Origin: Alectoria sarmentosa
Lineage: Eukaryota; Ascomycota; Lecanoromycetes; Lecanorales; Parmeliaceae
Direction: 5' to 3'
Length of the DNA stretch: 64,000 nucleotides
Assembly: GCA_009733775.1 (NCBI GenBank)
Contig: WOGZ01000011.1
Coordinates: forward strand, 221,623 to 285,622
Part shown: piece by piece, positions 12,026 through 22,587 of the stretch
How positions within the stretch are numbered: position 1 is the first letter of the stretch
How the letters are laid out: each line of letters starts with the position of its first letter
Notes under the pieces: model-generated
Database searches by the model: none
The model's input: the letters and a program-made list of their open reading frames with translations, nothing else
What the model was told of the DNA's origin: nothing
Translations under genes and position numbers: made by a program

Positions 12026-12484
12026 TTACATCATAAATCTATTTACACCTCATCACATCACTCTTTTAAATAAATCTCGCGCATAAAAATTTATCAATAA
12101 ATCGTTTAATAACGTGTTTTTAACACAATTCAATTATTTGATACGTTATATATAAAAAGTACAATTATAAAGCTTTATCATCACTTAAATTTTTTTTTCA
12201 TAATCTCACAAAAAAAAATTCTATCAAATTTTTTCAAAGTGAAAAAGAAAATTGCTTAATTTTCAACATTCTTTGATAAAAAATGCATTATTTAATGTTG
12301 AAACTTAAATTTAATGTTTTTCACTATTTCCTTAATGCGAAATTCTTTATCGATCATTTACATACACATATAAACGCATAAAAGCTTTTCTTAATTATCG
12401 AGTTTTATTCAATACATTATTCGCTCTATTATTGCTTTTTATCTATAAAAACTTTTCAATCATTCAATTTTTAATATTATAATA

Positions 12485-12965
12485 TTTATTCAAATAATTA
12501 TATATGAAATAATTAAGTGATATTCGATCAAATCGTTTATAATAACGACGTAAACCTTTTTACATTCAAAAACGTTTTATTTTACATTTTATATACTCAT
12601 AAAAAACTTCGACGTCGTGCGATATATCCTCATTCATCGATATCGTCATCATCAAATTCTGACTTTATATCAAAAAAATAAATCATCTTCGCTTCGCTCT
12701 TCACTTTATTTTTCGCAAATTTTCTTCACAAATTTCGTTATTTCGATACTTATTCAAATAATTAAACAATATTCGATCAAATCGTTTATAACGATAACGT
12801 AAATCTTTTTACATTTAAAAACGTCTTATTTTACGTTTCATATATTTATAAAAAACTTCGACGTCGTGCGATATATTCTCATTCATCAATATCGCCGCCA
12901 TCAAATTCTAACTTCACATCAAAAAAATAAATCATCTTCACTTCGCTCTCCGCTTCGCTCTCCGC
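12485..12965. repeat. Imperfect 249-bp tandem duplication inside the AT-rich element
   Basis: Two copies in direct orientation. The segment beginning ATTCGATCAAATCG at 12522 recurs at 12771, and both copies run through AACTTCGACGTCGTGCGATATAT and a later CTTCGCTC-rich stretch. The copies differ by point changes and small indels, so the duplication is old relative to at least part of the mutation. Confidence 0.7.
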
Positions 12966-13029
12966 TCTACTCTTCACAAATTCATTCATTCATATTTATT
13001 TACTTATCGCCGCGACGATGCAAACAAAC

Positions 13030-13095
13030 AAGCAAATAAATAAATAAATAAAATATCGTTACGATAATATTTTACTTATTTACTTACTTGCTTAT
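13030..13095. repeat. Imperfect palindrome around ATATCGTTACGATAAT
   Basis: AAGCAAATAAATAAATAAATAAAAT on the left is matched, inverted, by ATTTTACTTATTTACTTACTTGCTT on the right, centred near 13062. It could fold as a hairpin close to the right end of the element. Confidence 0.55.
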
Positions 13096-13488
13096 TTACT
13101 TACACGGTCGTTCAAAAAAAAAAAAAAAACTGCGACGTTTAATCGAAAAATGAATTAATTAACGTATGACATTTTCTTCAATACGTCGTGACGTTAATTC
13201 GACAAATATCATAATAAATACTTCGAGAATTTATATACTTTAAAAAAAAATTTATATAATATCTGCGCGTCTGTTAAAACGCACGACGTAATTAAATATT
13301 AATATCGATTTTAACGTCGCTATAAATGATAATTAACTAAATTTTTCAATCAAATGAAATTGCAAACCTACTTTTTAATCATTATATCACAATTTCTAAT
13401 CGTTACGAAGATTTATTTGACTACATATTCCACTTTTTTTAAAAATTCCAAAAAGGATCATGCGTCAATAAAGGTATGCAAAATAGAG

Positions 13489-13556
13489 AGTTACATACAT
13501 GTATCAAAAGGCTACATACATGTATCAAAAAGCTACGTGCCGGTATCAAAAGCCTA
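13489..13556 (-). repeat. Right terminal inverted repeat
   Basis: Reverse complement of the left end, again with three GATACATGTATGTAG-like units. It ends about 290 bases before the ATG of the STAND-like gene at 13845. Confidence 0.8.
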
Positions 13557-13844
13557 AATTATTTTTGTACAACATCACAAGAAATCGGAGTCGACCATAC
13601 CGATAGCCTATTTCAACGATTCGCCCATCAAAAGAGCTGCTGCTAATAGATCTGAGCCGAAGTTAGAAGACTAACCCAATTTGGACCCGCATCGCAGTAG
13701 TCTAGGTTAAGCCTAGCGGTGAACCAGGGCTCACAGGGCTGCATCAAGGCAAGGCTGAGAACAAATTCCATCTTTGCAAGGCTGCATGTCGACGCCTCAG
13801 ACCCAGCTGTCGTCAGCTTTCTATCAGCGGACAGAAGGTCGAGA

Positions 13845-16800
13845 ATGTCTTTCGGTTTCTCTGTTGGTGATTTCATCACCGTCGGAAAGCTTATACTCAG
13901 CATCGTCTCTTCTCTACGTGCCTCGTCCATCGCCGAGTATCGCGAGCTCATAATCGAGCTCCACGGCCTTCAACGGGCCCTTCACGAGATTGAACATCTT
14001 AAATGCCACCCCAGCCAAGAGCCAGCCATCAATGGCATCAAAGTAGCTGCTCTCATGTGCCAGTATCCTCTAGACGAGTTTGCTGGTAGGTTGAGGAAGT
14101 TCGACAGCTTGATTGCCGGCAACGCGGGGTATGTGCCAAAAATGGACAAGGTGAAGATGTGGGGCAAAAAGCTGAGGTGGGGTTTTTGTATGGAAGAAGA
14201 AGTTGTGAAACTCAGAGCCTACCTTGTGGTACACGTTGGAAGCTTAAATATGAGATTGATCACGCAAGGCTTGTGAGTAGCCGACCGAAGACTCAAATTC
14301 ATGATACTAAGATATCCTGATAGGATGTCGACATCATTCGTGACAGAGCAGAACCAGGTATTTCATGAAAATCTAGAGCCTAGGTTTGAAAGATCCGATC
14401 TAGCAATGGTCAGTATGCAACACGACCTTCAAGCAAATGGATCCCTTGCGCGGAGTAACAACTCCATCTTGAGAAAATTGTACAGCCTTATTACTGGGTA
14501 GGTTTTCTGATAATATGAGGTCATCATCACAGAGCTGACTCGGTCCAGGGACGTGGTTTTCCAATTAAAGACCCTGGTCGATCTCGCCAATAAGGTCTGG
14601 CAGTCCAACATGCAGATCATGAGCTTCATCATTAACATACAATCATCGAGTCCTTCTCCAGAGCTGCGATACACATGGGTCCAAGAACCGATCAAGTTCG
14701 AAGATGCAATGGGTCGGGTCATCCCAATTCCTTCCGAATACGATTGGGGGGCAAGTAGATCCTTGTTCAAAGTTGTGAGAATGTCATACTCATTTTCCTC
14801 CTGAAGAAACTAGAAGCCGTTATCATGGCTCAATTCGAAAAGGGACCTGGATATGAAAAGATTCGCGCCGGCGAATATGAGCTCTTCAACACATTAGACA
14901 GCTCACAGATCGTTTCCCGGGCCGAAAGCGAGTTTTTGACTCCTGGTTTGAGCATTACGATGGCTATCATTGTCGGACGATACCATTCAGCCGACTTCGA
15001 TCGCTGTCCGCGGCCTGGCTGCAAATCCGAGAAGTTCAACAATAATGAGTCAGGAGGTAGGACCTGGTACGATTCATGTTGGCACAGCCTCCTACTTAGG
15101 TTAAAGTCATGTCCACTAATTGTAATAAAGTCGAGTTTGCAAGGCCTACTTTGACCATGCCCAAAAGTCTTTACCACTTCCGCTAAGACCTCCCGAAGAA
15201 GATTTTGTCACCTTCGTTCCTTACAGCCATCGAATGAAAGGACTAAAACGGAAAAGGTTTAGTATTCTGACAGACAAAGAAAGTGAACCCGAGCAGTGTC
15301 ACAAAAAAATGCGATTGGAAGGAAGAATGTTCAAGAATTTCCGGACTCAAATGACCCTGCTAGCTCAATCACCATCAGTCTCAAACATCAGGAGCCCTAG
15401 AATTAGACTCTGTCCACGCGATTTCTCGAGAAACGATCCTATGAAAAAGACGCCCACCCGGGTGCGACCCGCTCGGCAACAGCCTTCTCAAAAGCAGCAG
15501 ATTTTATGCGCGCCAGATAGTGAATTGTGTAGCTCTCCATGTGAGACTTCGACACCCAAACACAAATCAATGATTAAGAAGTTTACAGTTCTCAAGACCA
15601 CAGGCACTAGGAAGCAAACTTACTTGCCGGACGACTCATGGGGCTTGTCTCATAACGCTGCAATGAATCAGGTCGGTGCAGAACTCCGTTAAAATCCGGC
15701 CAATGAAGAGCAAAACGTAGCGACGTTGACGCTGAGTTCCCTACAGGTTCTAATTGATGATGGCAAACGTCCGGCTTTTGGACCACGGACGGTAGTTTCT
15801 GAGCCTCTTTGGACGGCCATGTCCGACAGTGCATCTGTTCATACCGTCGAGACAGCTCCTCCTCTACTCGGAGATATTGGGATTCAACGCAAGTCCTCAA
15901 TCGAACCTACTTCTTTGACCGACGACTTCTGGACTCCTGTATCAAAAATCCATCCATTCTTTTATTCAGATATGCCTCCCTGGTCCTCACTCAAACCAGC
16001 CTTTGATACTTCTAGAGCATCTGCTCGCGAAGGGAATCACGAGACGTATTCAGCATGTCTAGATACCCCAGAGAATGTGAATCTAGAGAAATGTCTGCGG
16101 TGTCGTTTGCTGGAGAAACAAGTACTAGCATGATGTCCGAAGTCCTTAAGCAGTGCTGACTCGCAATCTAGTGCGACGGGCACACGCCTTGTTGTCGTCA
16201 CGACACAACTCTGTGGACGCCGATACTATGGACTTGGATAAACATCAACAACTTGGTTTATTCCTTGGAAGATCGGGATGCGGACGACCTCTACCGCTTT
16301 GCATATCCTCTAAGCTACTACGTCATCCGATCGCGCTCACTTCATATCACTCATGGACATGGCTTTTCCCTACATATTACGCCTAAAGATTTACTCTATG
16401 AGGATTGTAAGTACCTCGATTTCCTATTAATAGCAAGCTATGTTCAACAGCCAATTCCCTTCTTATTGATAATCCCTGATCTAATTATGACTGATGCTAA
16501 AGAACATCTAGACCTCCTTTCCCAATACTTGGAATCCTATGTGTACAATGTGTACAATGGCTTTGATCGAATGGTGGCTGAAACCTTCGAGGGCCGTTCT
16601 TTTACCATGCAGCTCCTGACCACCGCACACCGTTTCTGGCGACAGACGAAAAGCAGCCAGATTCTACAAGCCTTGAAAATTATTGTTTTATTTAGGCTCA
16701 AATCCCTCGCTCCGCTCGTCTATCGCCCTCCCGTGTTTGCAGGGGAACCTGATGATACAAAGTCTGAGCTCCACAAGCAGACCATTGCCCCCAATTTAGT

Positions 16801-17299
16801 GCATTACAGTGTAGAGAACTTGCTAAGGAGAGAGTGCCGCAGGCTACAACAAGAACTACTGAAGACTTTATCAGACCTATATGCGAAAGTCTCTGCGGGC
16901 GACAAGCTAGAGCACTTCCCATGGGTATTTCTTCTATCTGCGATCAACTTGATAATTTGGGAAGAGATGGTGTACGAAAGCTACTACGACAAGGACAAAG
17001 ATGATGGCCCTCTAAAAGAGATTGAGGTGGAGCTGATTTCTTCTAAAGACCCGATCGCGGTTGAAAGTCTGCGTGGATATATGCAGATCACCGCTGTTCC
17101 AACCATTATCGGCCGTTTCCATGCCACGTCCCAGCGAATTCCCAAGTTCTCGGACTGGGATACCTCACAGCATGGCCACTTGTTCAACAGTGATAAGGCA
17201 ACCTGTGAAATGATGACAGAAATGCGGGTTAACGTCCGCGCACATCGTATGTATTTCCAGTATCAAGCCCGGAAAGTCCAACACTTGAACTTAAATTGA
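13845..17299 (+). CDS. STAND-type N-terminal protein with ubiquitin-like domain and Zn2Cys6-like remnant
   Basis: Seven exons (13845-14272, 14324-14497, 14549-14754, 14814-15066, 15131-15671, 15747-16121, 16172-17299) give 1034 residues. The first 150 residues (MSFGFSVGDFITVGKLI, then YRELIIELHGLQRALHEIEHL) match the fungal N-terminal domain common in STAND/NLR-like proteins. Residues about 244-298 (TWVQEPIKFEDAMGRV...AGEYELFN) resemble the fungal ubiquitin-like ULD domain. C334, C339, C354 and C357 could form a small zinc site whose last pair is created by the fourth intron splice. A basic linker follows. CLRCRLLEKQ-CDGHTPC (650 onward) looks like a Zn2Cys6 cluster that has lost its last Cys residues. 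No NACHT or NB-ARC ATPase is seen. The start at 13845 is chosen over an upstream ATG at 13719 because homology begins there. No further intron could be fitted after the GTAAGT at 16407. Role in heterokaryon or defence signalling is only an inference. Confidence 0.75.
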
Positions 17300-17932
17300 C
17301 ACCATCATCAGAGGACTATCTGGAGGCTCGAGCGGTTGCCAAGTTTAATCGAAACGATTTTATTTCGCTGTCGGACAAATATATTTCGATGTTGGTCCTC
17401 AACACACCAATTGACGACATCTAGGAGACTAGGCGCAGTGAATTAATTGGAACTTATTCGGAAGGTTGAATTCGGGATCATTGGCTGGAATTCATGATTA
17501 ATTCGCAAGTTCTTCGAGTAGGTTACCAATATACGACGCCTCTTCAGTCCTTGCCATGTCAAACAAAGCCATTGCACATGACGAGAAAACCCGTTTATTT
17601 TATCTCAAAAGCGACTTCCTACAATCCAACGACGCCAGCCACAAGAAGCGGCCATCCTCGTTGCAAGACAAGCATTGTCTAAACCCCCTACTTTTCAAAC
17701 CTCAAAGAAGCGAACAAGGCCCCCTTTTTAGCCTATCAAAGCTCTTGGTAACAGAGACAAAGCGGAACCTATCTCGCAATACTGCCAACCTCAGTCTCTC
17801 TTGTTCTCCCGATGACAAAGAAACCACGAACAGCGACCTCCTTCCGAAACCCTTGACCAGTCACCCGAGACTTTTTCGCACTCTATACCCTTCAGTGGAG
17901 GAGCTACAGCACATCATCGCGACGACCCCATC
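17300..17932. other. Intergenic region and 5' leader of the 17933 gene
   Basis: Contains ORF 17556-18044 (+), which overlaps the next gene out of frame and has no recognisable domain; I read it as leader sequence. The first half is probably the 3' UTR of the preceding gene. Confidence 0.5.
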
Positions 17933-19069
17933 ATGTCCTTTACCTTCCCTCGTCCAGCGCCATCGTTGCCGGTCAACGAAACCGCCCAGATCTCCCCCAT
18001 GCACTCCCCCAAGGACCCGTCCAAAACATTCTCAAGCCTCATAAGCCACCTGAACATCGCGCACGACAATGCAAGCCTGAAACTGGAATTACCAACGCCC
18101 TCAGCTACTCGCCCAGTCTCGGATCAAAGTTGCGACGTCCAGATGCTTTTGGTCGATCCACCGACTCCACGCGCCTCGGTAAGAGAGGCTTCAAAGAAAA
18201 ATTCGACCATCATGAGCCACTGTACGCTCCCACCCTCCAACCCCACCTCTTCCAAGCCCACACCCAGAGCCTCACATATCAACCCACCCCCACCCGCATC
18301 CACCCCCCCACCAAGACCAAAACACAGCAACCCACCCCCTTCCAAACCCCCCCAAGCAAGGCCTCCCTACAATCCCCAGCCATCATCGCAAACGCGCTAC
18401 GTCGACATGCTCCTCGGTCTGGACACCATACCGCGCTCGCACAACCTCTTCGCCTCCTTCAGCACCTGGATCCTGCTCGCGGGCTTCATCGTGGTCCCCG
18501 GCACCTTCGTCAGCGTGGAAGACAGCAAGACGTTGCAAAAGGGCGCCAAGGACAGCAAGGTGGAGCACGCGGTGCTCAACACGGTCAAGCACGCCTCGCT
18601 CATCTGGGTCGCGGGCTTCTGCTGCGTGGTCGGCGGGGCGGGCATGGTGTGGCTGTGGTGGCGGTGGAGGAGCAATTACGTCTGGTTGATCAATAAAATC
18701 TTCCTGTAAGTGGATAGACATTAACCTAACCTACCTACCTACCTACCTATATACCTACCTTACTATATCATCACCTCTCAATAATAATGAAGAACGCGCT
18801 CGCTGACAATATCGATGGGATTGAACAGAGTCGGGCTACTGAATTCCGTCGCCGGTTTGATCTCAACGCTCATCAACGTCTACTCGCAACAAGGGGGCCG
18901 GTTCTCCATCACGGCCAAGATCACGGTGGGCGCGACGGCGTCGTGCACGGGCATCACGGCGCTGCTGTATTTTTTGTACAATTTCTGGATCCTGCAGGGG
19001 GTGAGGAAGAAGCATCATCGGCAGGAGTTGGAGCTCGAGAGTCGGGGAAGAAAGCTGGATACGATGTAA
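17933..19069 (+). CDS. Fungal four-TM membrane protein of unknown function
   Basis: Two exons, 17933-18705 and 18829-19069, encode 337 residues. The intron starts GTAAGT, ends AACAG and contains a run of CTAC repeats. The N-terminal 165 residues are Pro/Ser-rich and probably disordered on the cytoplasmic side. Four hydrophobic segments follow: LFASFSTWILLAGFIVV, HASLIWVAGFCCVVGGAGMV, INKIFLVGLLNSVAGLISTL and ITVGATASCTGITALLYFLY. The order long disordered head, two TMs, short WLINKIFL loop, two TMs recalls a conserved but uncharacterised ascomycete membrane protein family. The joined sequence across the splice (NKIFL-VGLLNS) is continuous with that pattern, which supports the intron. A short basic C-terminal tail ends the protein. 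No catalytic motif is visible. Confidence 0.8.
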
Positions 19070-19861
19070 TGCTGCCCAGAGACGGTGAGGCGCATAGGTG
19101 ATGGGTTGGGTTGATGGTTGAAGGATGGATATTGGCCAAAAGCCCCAAGTGCTGCGGTCTTGAAGGAAGGAGGGAGGGAGGGGATGGATAGCACATGATG
19201 TCGTGTTTCGCTTGGTTGATTTTGTCTATACGAGTTCTAGCCATCGGTTTAAGCTTTTCTGAGAGATTCTGCAATTTGACTTCCACGTTGAATATTCGGA
19301 AGTCAGTGAGATCAGAGAGACCATGTTCGTGTGTATGTACTCACATTTGACACTTCCTAAAGCGCCCGGTAGCAGTGCCGGAAAAAGGTCTTATTCTCCA
19401 AGAGAACAAAGGCTAGAACAATGCCCGATTTAAAGTAAAGAGTTTCCAGCTCTACTGGATCTAATAAGGGCAGTGAGAACGATATTTCTCACATGACATG
19501 ACTTCAGGAAACAATGTCTGGGAGAGTTTTGAAGTTGAGAGAGGGCACGCCGAGATCTATTGGATCACACAATACTCTAGTAGCGATATTGAAAACTCGC
19601 CCTGAAAATCGAGTCCGCAACACGGGTTTGAACAACTGCTTTCGGACGAACATCAGATCATCCCCAACATCTTTCGAATATTCCAAGTAACAGTTTCGCA
19701 AAGCATCACCCTTCCATGGACGCATTTCATTCTGAGACTGCGGCACACATCGATCTACTGCTGCTTGCCATCCGGAGCCTTGCTAGAAAGTCGCAAGTCA
19801 GAAGAGTAGCGGCTGTGATCTCCAGTACACGACTCATGATCGTGCTTGCCACCTGTTGTCT
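19070..19861. other. Intergenic region, weak minus-strand ORF
   Basis: Contains an 80-codon ORF on the minus strand (19746-19504) from an ATG, without recognisable domain or family tail. It lies just downstream of an F-box-like gene on the same strand and could be a fragment or chance ORF. Otherwise nothing is seen. Confidence 0.4.
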
Positions 19862-20860
19862 CTAAAAGCTCGACGACTGTCCCTCCTGGCGAGCCTGCCA
19901 ATGGTCTCGAGGGTGAAATTCCAAGTAATTAGCTTCATAATTCGCCTCCGTCCGGTCTCGAGGGTGACATTCCAAGTATTTAGCTTCATAATTCGCCTTC
20001 GTCCCCTCACGCCAAATAGCCTCACCAAGCGAAACCTCCAAGTAATCCTTGATGAACTGCAAATATTTCGAGACCTTCGAAAGGTTGCTCAGAAGGAAGA
20101 AGCGGATTTTAATCGTCAACGTTTTGAAGCCCGTGAGTGTTCCTAGATTTATAAGAAGCCCCCGTAGGCCCGGTTCTTCATACCAGTCGCACCGGATCAA
20201 AGAAAGATCACATTGACTGAAGGTAATATGGCACTTCTGTCTGCATACGGAAGAGCCAATGAACATCATGAAAGAGCTTAAAGAATGATGCTTAAGAAAA
20301 GAAAGGCCTCTATGAAGATTCCTGATGTCGATATCGAGGTTCTGAATCGCTGACGCATGGAACTTCCTAAGTGAAAACTTCTTTCCCGCATAGGGTAGGG
20401 TCATGTCGAGGATAAATCGACATGTGCCCTGTTTGTAGAGAAGCTCAGTCACCTCTTGGCACACTGCCTTGGAAGTTCGGAGAATACAAAGTTCACCAGC
20501 TACGATAAGGTTGGTATAGATGATGTCTCGGATCTCACGAGGTAGGACGCCGAGGGTGGGGGCTGCGATATGGTAGGGAATGAAACGTTGGGATTCGAGA
20601 GGGTGAAAATTGTCGAAAGGATCGTCGAGTGATCCAAGTAGCCCCGCAGTCGAGCCGAACTCCGAGTTGGCCAAGATTGAGATCTCCGAGAATCCTCTCT
20701 TCTGTGCGTTGATCCCGTGGGTGTTTGTCGTAGGAGAATCAAGAGGAGGGCTAATGGTGACCGTCTCGAGCTTTGAGAGTGGAGTGGTTGAGGTTGATCC
20801 TGGGCGGGGAAGGAGCCTTGGATCACTATTGTCTGTGGACCAAGCCGTGGAGGATGCCAT
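19862..20860 (-). CDS. LPxELRxxIY (F-box-like) family protein, paralogue 2, duplicated tail
   Basis: Single exon, 332 residues from an ATG at 20860. A Ser/Thr/Pro-rich N-terminus of about 75 residues is followed by LDDPFDNFHP, a sequence shared with the next paralogue, then the head LPREIRDIIYTN, the middle motif ILRTSKAVCQEVTELLYKQGTCRFIL, and a C-terminal half with TGFKTLTIKI. The conserved tail occurs twice: YLECHPRD and, 17 residues later, YLEFHPRD. At DNA level this is a direct repeat with a 51-bp period (about 19904-20005). After the second copy the protein runs on for about 15 low-complexity residues, unlike most family members, which end at the tail. Function unknown; see paralogue 1. 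Confidence 0.85.
   Translation of the reverse strand: MASSTAWSTDNSDPRLLPRPGSTSTTPLSKLETVTISPPLDSPTTNTHGINAQKRGFSEISILANSEFGSTAGLLGSLDDPFDNFHPLESQRFIPYHIAAPTLGVLPREIRDIIYTNLIVAGELCILRTSKAVCQEVTELLYKQGTCRFILDMTLPYAGKKFSLRKFHASAIQNLDIDIRNLHRGLSFLKHHSLSSFMMFIGSSVCRQKCHITFSQCDLSLIRCDWYEEPGLRGLLINLGTLTGFKTLTIKIRFFLLSNLSKVSKYLQFIKDYLEVSLGEAIWREGTKANYEAKYLECHPRDRTEANYEANYLEFHPRDHWQARQEGQSSSF
19904..20005. repeat. 51-bp tandem duplication of the coding tail
   Basis: Two adjacent 51-bp units (GTCTCGAGGGTGA...) with few differences, in frame, each encoding one copy of the (E)ANYEAxYLExHPRD tail on the minus strand. Confidence 0.85.
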
Positions 20861-21816
20861 GACGTGTCGTCAGCCCTAATAGGCCTTTTCGATGTTTACC
20901 CTTCGATTCATGGAATTCTTGTCTTGCATTGAGGTTCTGTGTTAAAGCGTATGCTGAGATACAGATTTTCCGTGAAAGGTGTAAATTATTTTATGTGCTT
21001 GCAAGCGAGGGTGTGAAGGTATCGAAGGCTGTATGCCAAGGCGCTAAAAATTGAGATGACTAATCGCTACAATGTCACTGTGGGCTACCCGTCTTACAAA
21101 TTTACACCCACAGATGGCTCTTCATCTCTCTCCGAGCAACAGCATTCTCATCCCGCACACCCACGCCTATAAAAAGCTCCATTTTCCTCTTCAAGTCTAT
21201 GCTGCTACAGCGCTGAGGCACGAGAGTATAGCTGTTCAAACCCCAATTTACTGACTATGAACCTTAATGTTGAGACTATTCTATCACTGTCCAAGTCATT
21301 TGTATGACTTCGCTTGTGAGGGGGTGTGAGATGTGTGCATTCCAGTATGCGAGCACCGACTAGTCATATGGGAAAGCCTTTCAGACAATACACTGCAATG
21401 GGAATAGACTTATGAGAAAAGCATCAATGAGAAAAGAGAGTAGTAGATTTGGTGAACGTGGATGGCGACAGCTTCATGAATGGGCTCCTAGGAGTGTATT
21501 GAATGACTGAGAATACCGGATGTTTGAGGGCGGCCCCACTTGCGCAAGTGGTTGAAATTGGCGGCATCGATTATCTTTAGGGATCGTGGTGGTTGCAGCT
21601 CTTTTCGGCACGACACAACGCATTTGTTTCTAGAGCAGGGAGATTGGTAAAGAAGTAATCACACTGCTGGACACTATTGGCTTTTGTAGGTTCAAGACCA
21701 CAACCATCCTCCCCTTCGTAGCTCCAGTGCTAGGTCAGCATCGCGAGCTTTCCTCAAGACATTTCTCTGATCCCGTACCTAAGAATATCTGGAAATGGCA
21801 TTTTTCATCTACCGTA
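20861..21816. other. Intergenic region between two F-box-like paralogues
   Basis: No supported gene. A clean TATAAAAA stands at 21168-21175 on the plus strand with no ORF of note downstream. Either it serves a decayed or non-coding transcript or it is chance. Confidence 0.4.
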
Positions 21817-22587
21817 TCATACTGCTCGCTTTGGATTCTCTGCCCATTGGTCAATGCTGCGCTGGACCTCCAGCGATAATGTCCCTGGGTCGGCTTCCAT
21901 ATGCCCCCGCGGATGGAATTCCAAATAGTCGCAATTAGGGCCAACGGTATCATGCCAGGTACTCGGGCCGAGCACGCCTTTCAATTCGTCTTGGGCTCTC
22001 TCCAACATGGCCATTCGCCAATGAGGCCAGATCCGCTGTTCTCTGGCATTCATCGGACCTCGGAAACGGACTTCCAACAATAGCCGCGAGAATCCAATGA
22101 GAGTCTCCAGATAGCGCATATACAACCTGAAATATTGAACGTAGCTGTCGCTGCCAAGACGAACGCAAAATGTGAAGAGTAGCACCACTCGGCAGGTCTG
22201 TCGCCGGATGGTGGAGCCGCTGAATTTGCGAATTGCTTTGATGTTGTGTGTGCAATCACGAGTACCCATGTGATTTCTCAGAACAATTTCAAGATTGACG
22301 TTCTGAATCAAGGTAGCAATCGGCTTCTGAAGGCTGATTTTGGGTACATACTTTGTGAGATCGACGTTGAAATGACAGACGCGACGCTTGTAGAGGAGCT
22401 CGATGCCCTGCCCGTGCAATCTTTTCGAGGTTTGAAGTATCTTGATGTTTCCAGACGAGATGGCCGTATCGTAAATCATATCGTGGAGCTCGCGAGGTAT
22501 GGTAAAGAGGTAGCATGGCTTTGTGGGATCATAAGTTTCAAGTGGTAGAGTGTCCGGAGGGTGGAAGGCGTCGAAAGGATCATCCAT
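21817..22587 (-). CDS. LPxELRxxIY (F-box-like) family protein, paralogue 3
   Basis: Single exon, 256 residues from the ATG at 22587. It begins MDDPFDAFHPPD, matching the internal LDDPFDNFHP of the neighbouring paralogue. It continues with a variant head IPRELHDMIYDT, the middle ILQTSKRLHGQGIELLYKRRVCHF, and ends with YLEFHPRG plus a 30-residue extension. In-frame codons upstream of the ATG back to a TGA near 22650 still resemble the matching N-terminal part of paralogue 2. The gene may therefore have an unseen upstream exon or may have been shortened by a nonsense change. Both belong to the same subfamily, in tandem on the minus strand. Function unknown. Confidence 0.8.
   Translation of the reverse strand: MDDPFDAFHPPDTLPLETYDPTKPCYLFTIPRELHDMIYDTAISSGNIKILQTSKRLHGQGIELLYKRRVCHFNVDLTKYVPKISLQKPIATLIQNVNLEIVLRNHMGTRDCTHNIKAIRKFSGSTIRRQTCRVVLLFTFCVRLGSDSYVQYFRLYMRYLETLIGFSRLLLEVRFRGPMNAREQRIWPHWRMAMLERAQDELKGVLGPSTWHDTVGPNCDYLEFHPRGHMEADPGTLSLEVQRSIDQWAENPKRAV

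Larger units (their letters stand above)
8371..13556. mobile_element. RIP-degraded transposon with terminal inverted repeats
   Basis: A 5.2-kb extremely AT-rich block bounded by matching inverted ends of about 68 bases (8371-8438 and 13489-13556). No long ORF survives and I cannot recognise a transposase. CpG is retained while TpG is scarce on the plus strand and CpA remains fairly common, as expected if C-to-T changes fell mainly on the minus strand (RIP). The inverted ends point to a class II (DNA) element. A target-site duplication could not be defined, because the outer flanks are T/A rich. A solo LTR is nested inside at 11867-12025, and the right part carries a 249-bp tandem duplication. 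The superfamily is unknown. Confidence 0.7.

Noticed and set aside
8371..13556. CRISPR-like array suggested by iterated units at the element ends
   Set aside because: Only three adjacent units at each end, in inverted orientation, no spacers, eukaryotic context.
16407..16450. Possible extra intron starting GTAAGT in the STAND-like gene
   Set aside because: All acceptors tried led to an early stop, while reading through keeps one long frame.
17556..18044. 162-codon ORF overlapping the membrane-protein gene
   Set aside because: Overlaps out of frame with a well-supported two-exon gene; no domain.
21168..21175. TATAAAAA as a promoter
   Set aside because: No ORF or recognisable RNA gene downstream; mentioned only in the intergenic entry.
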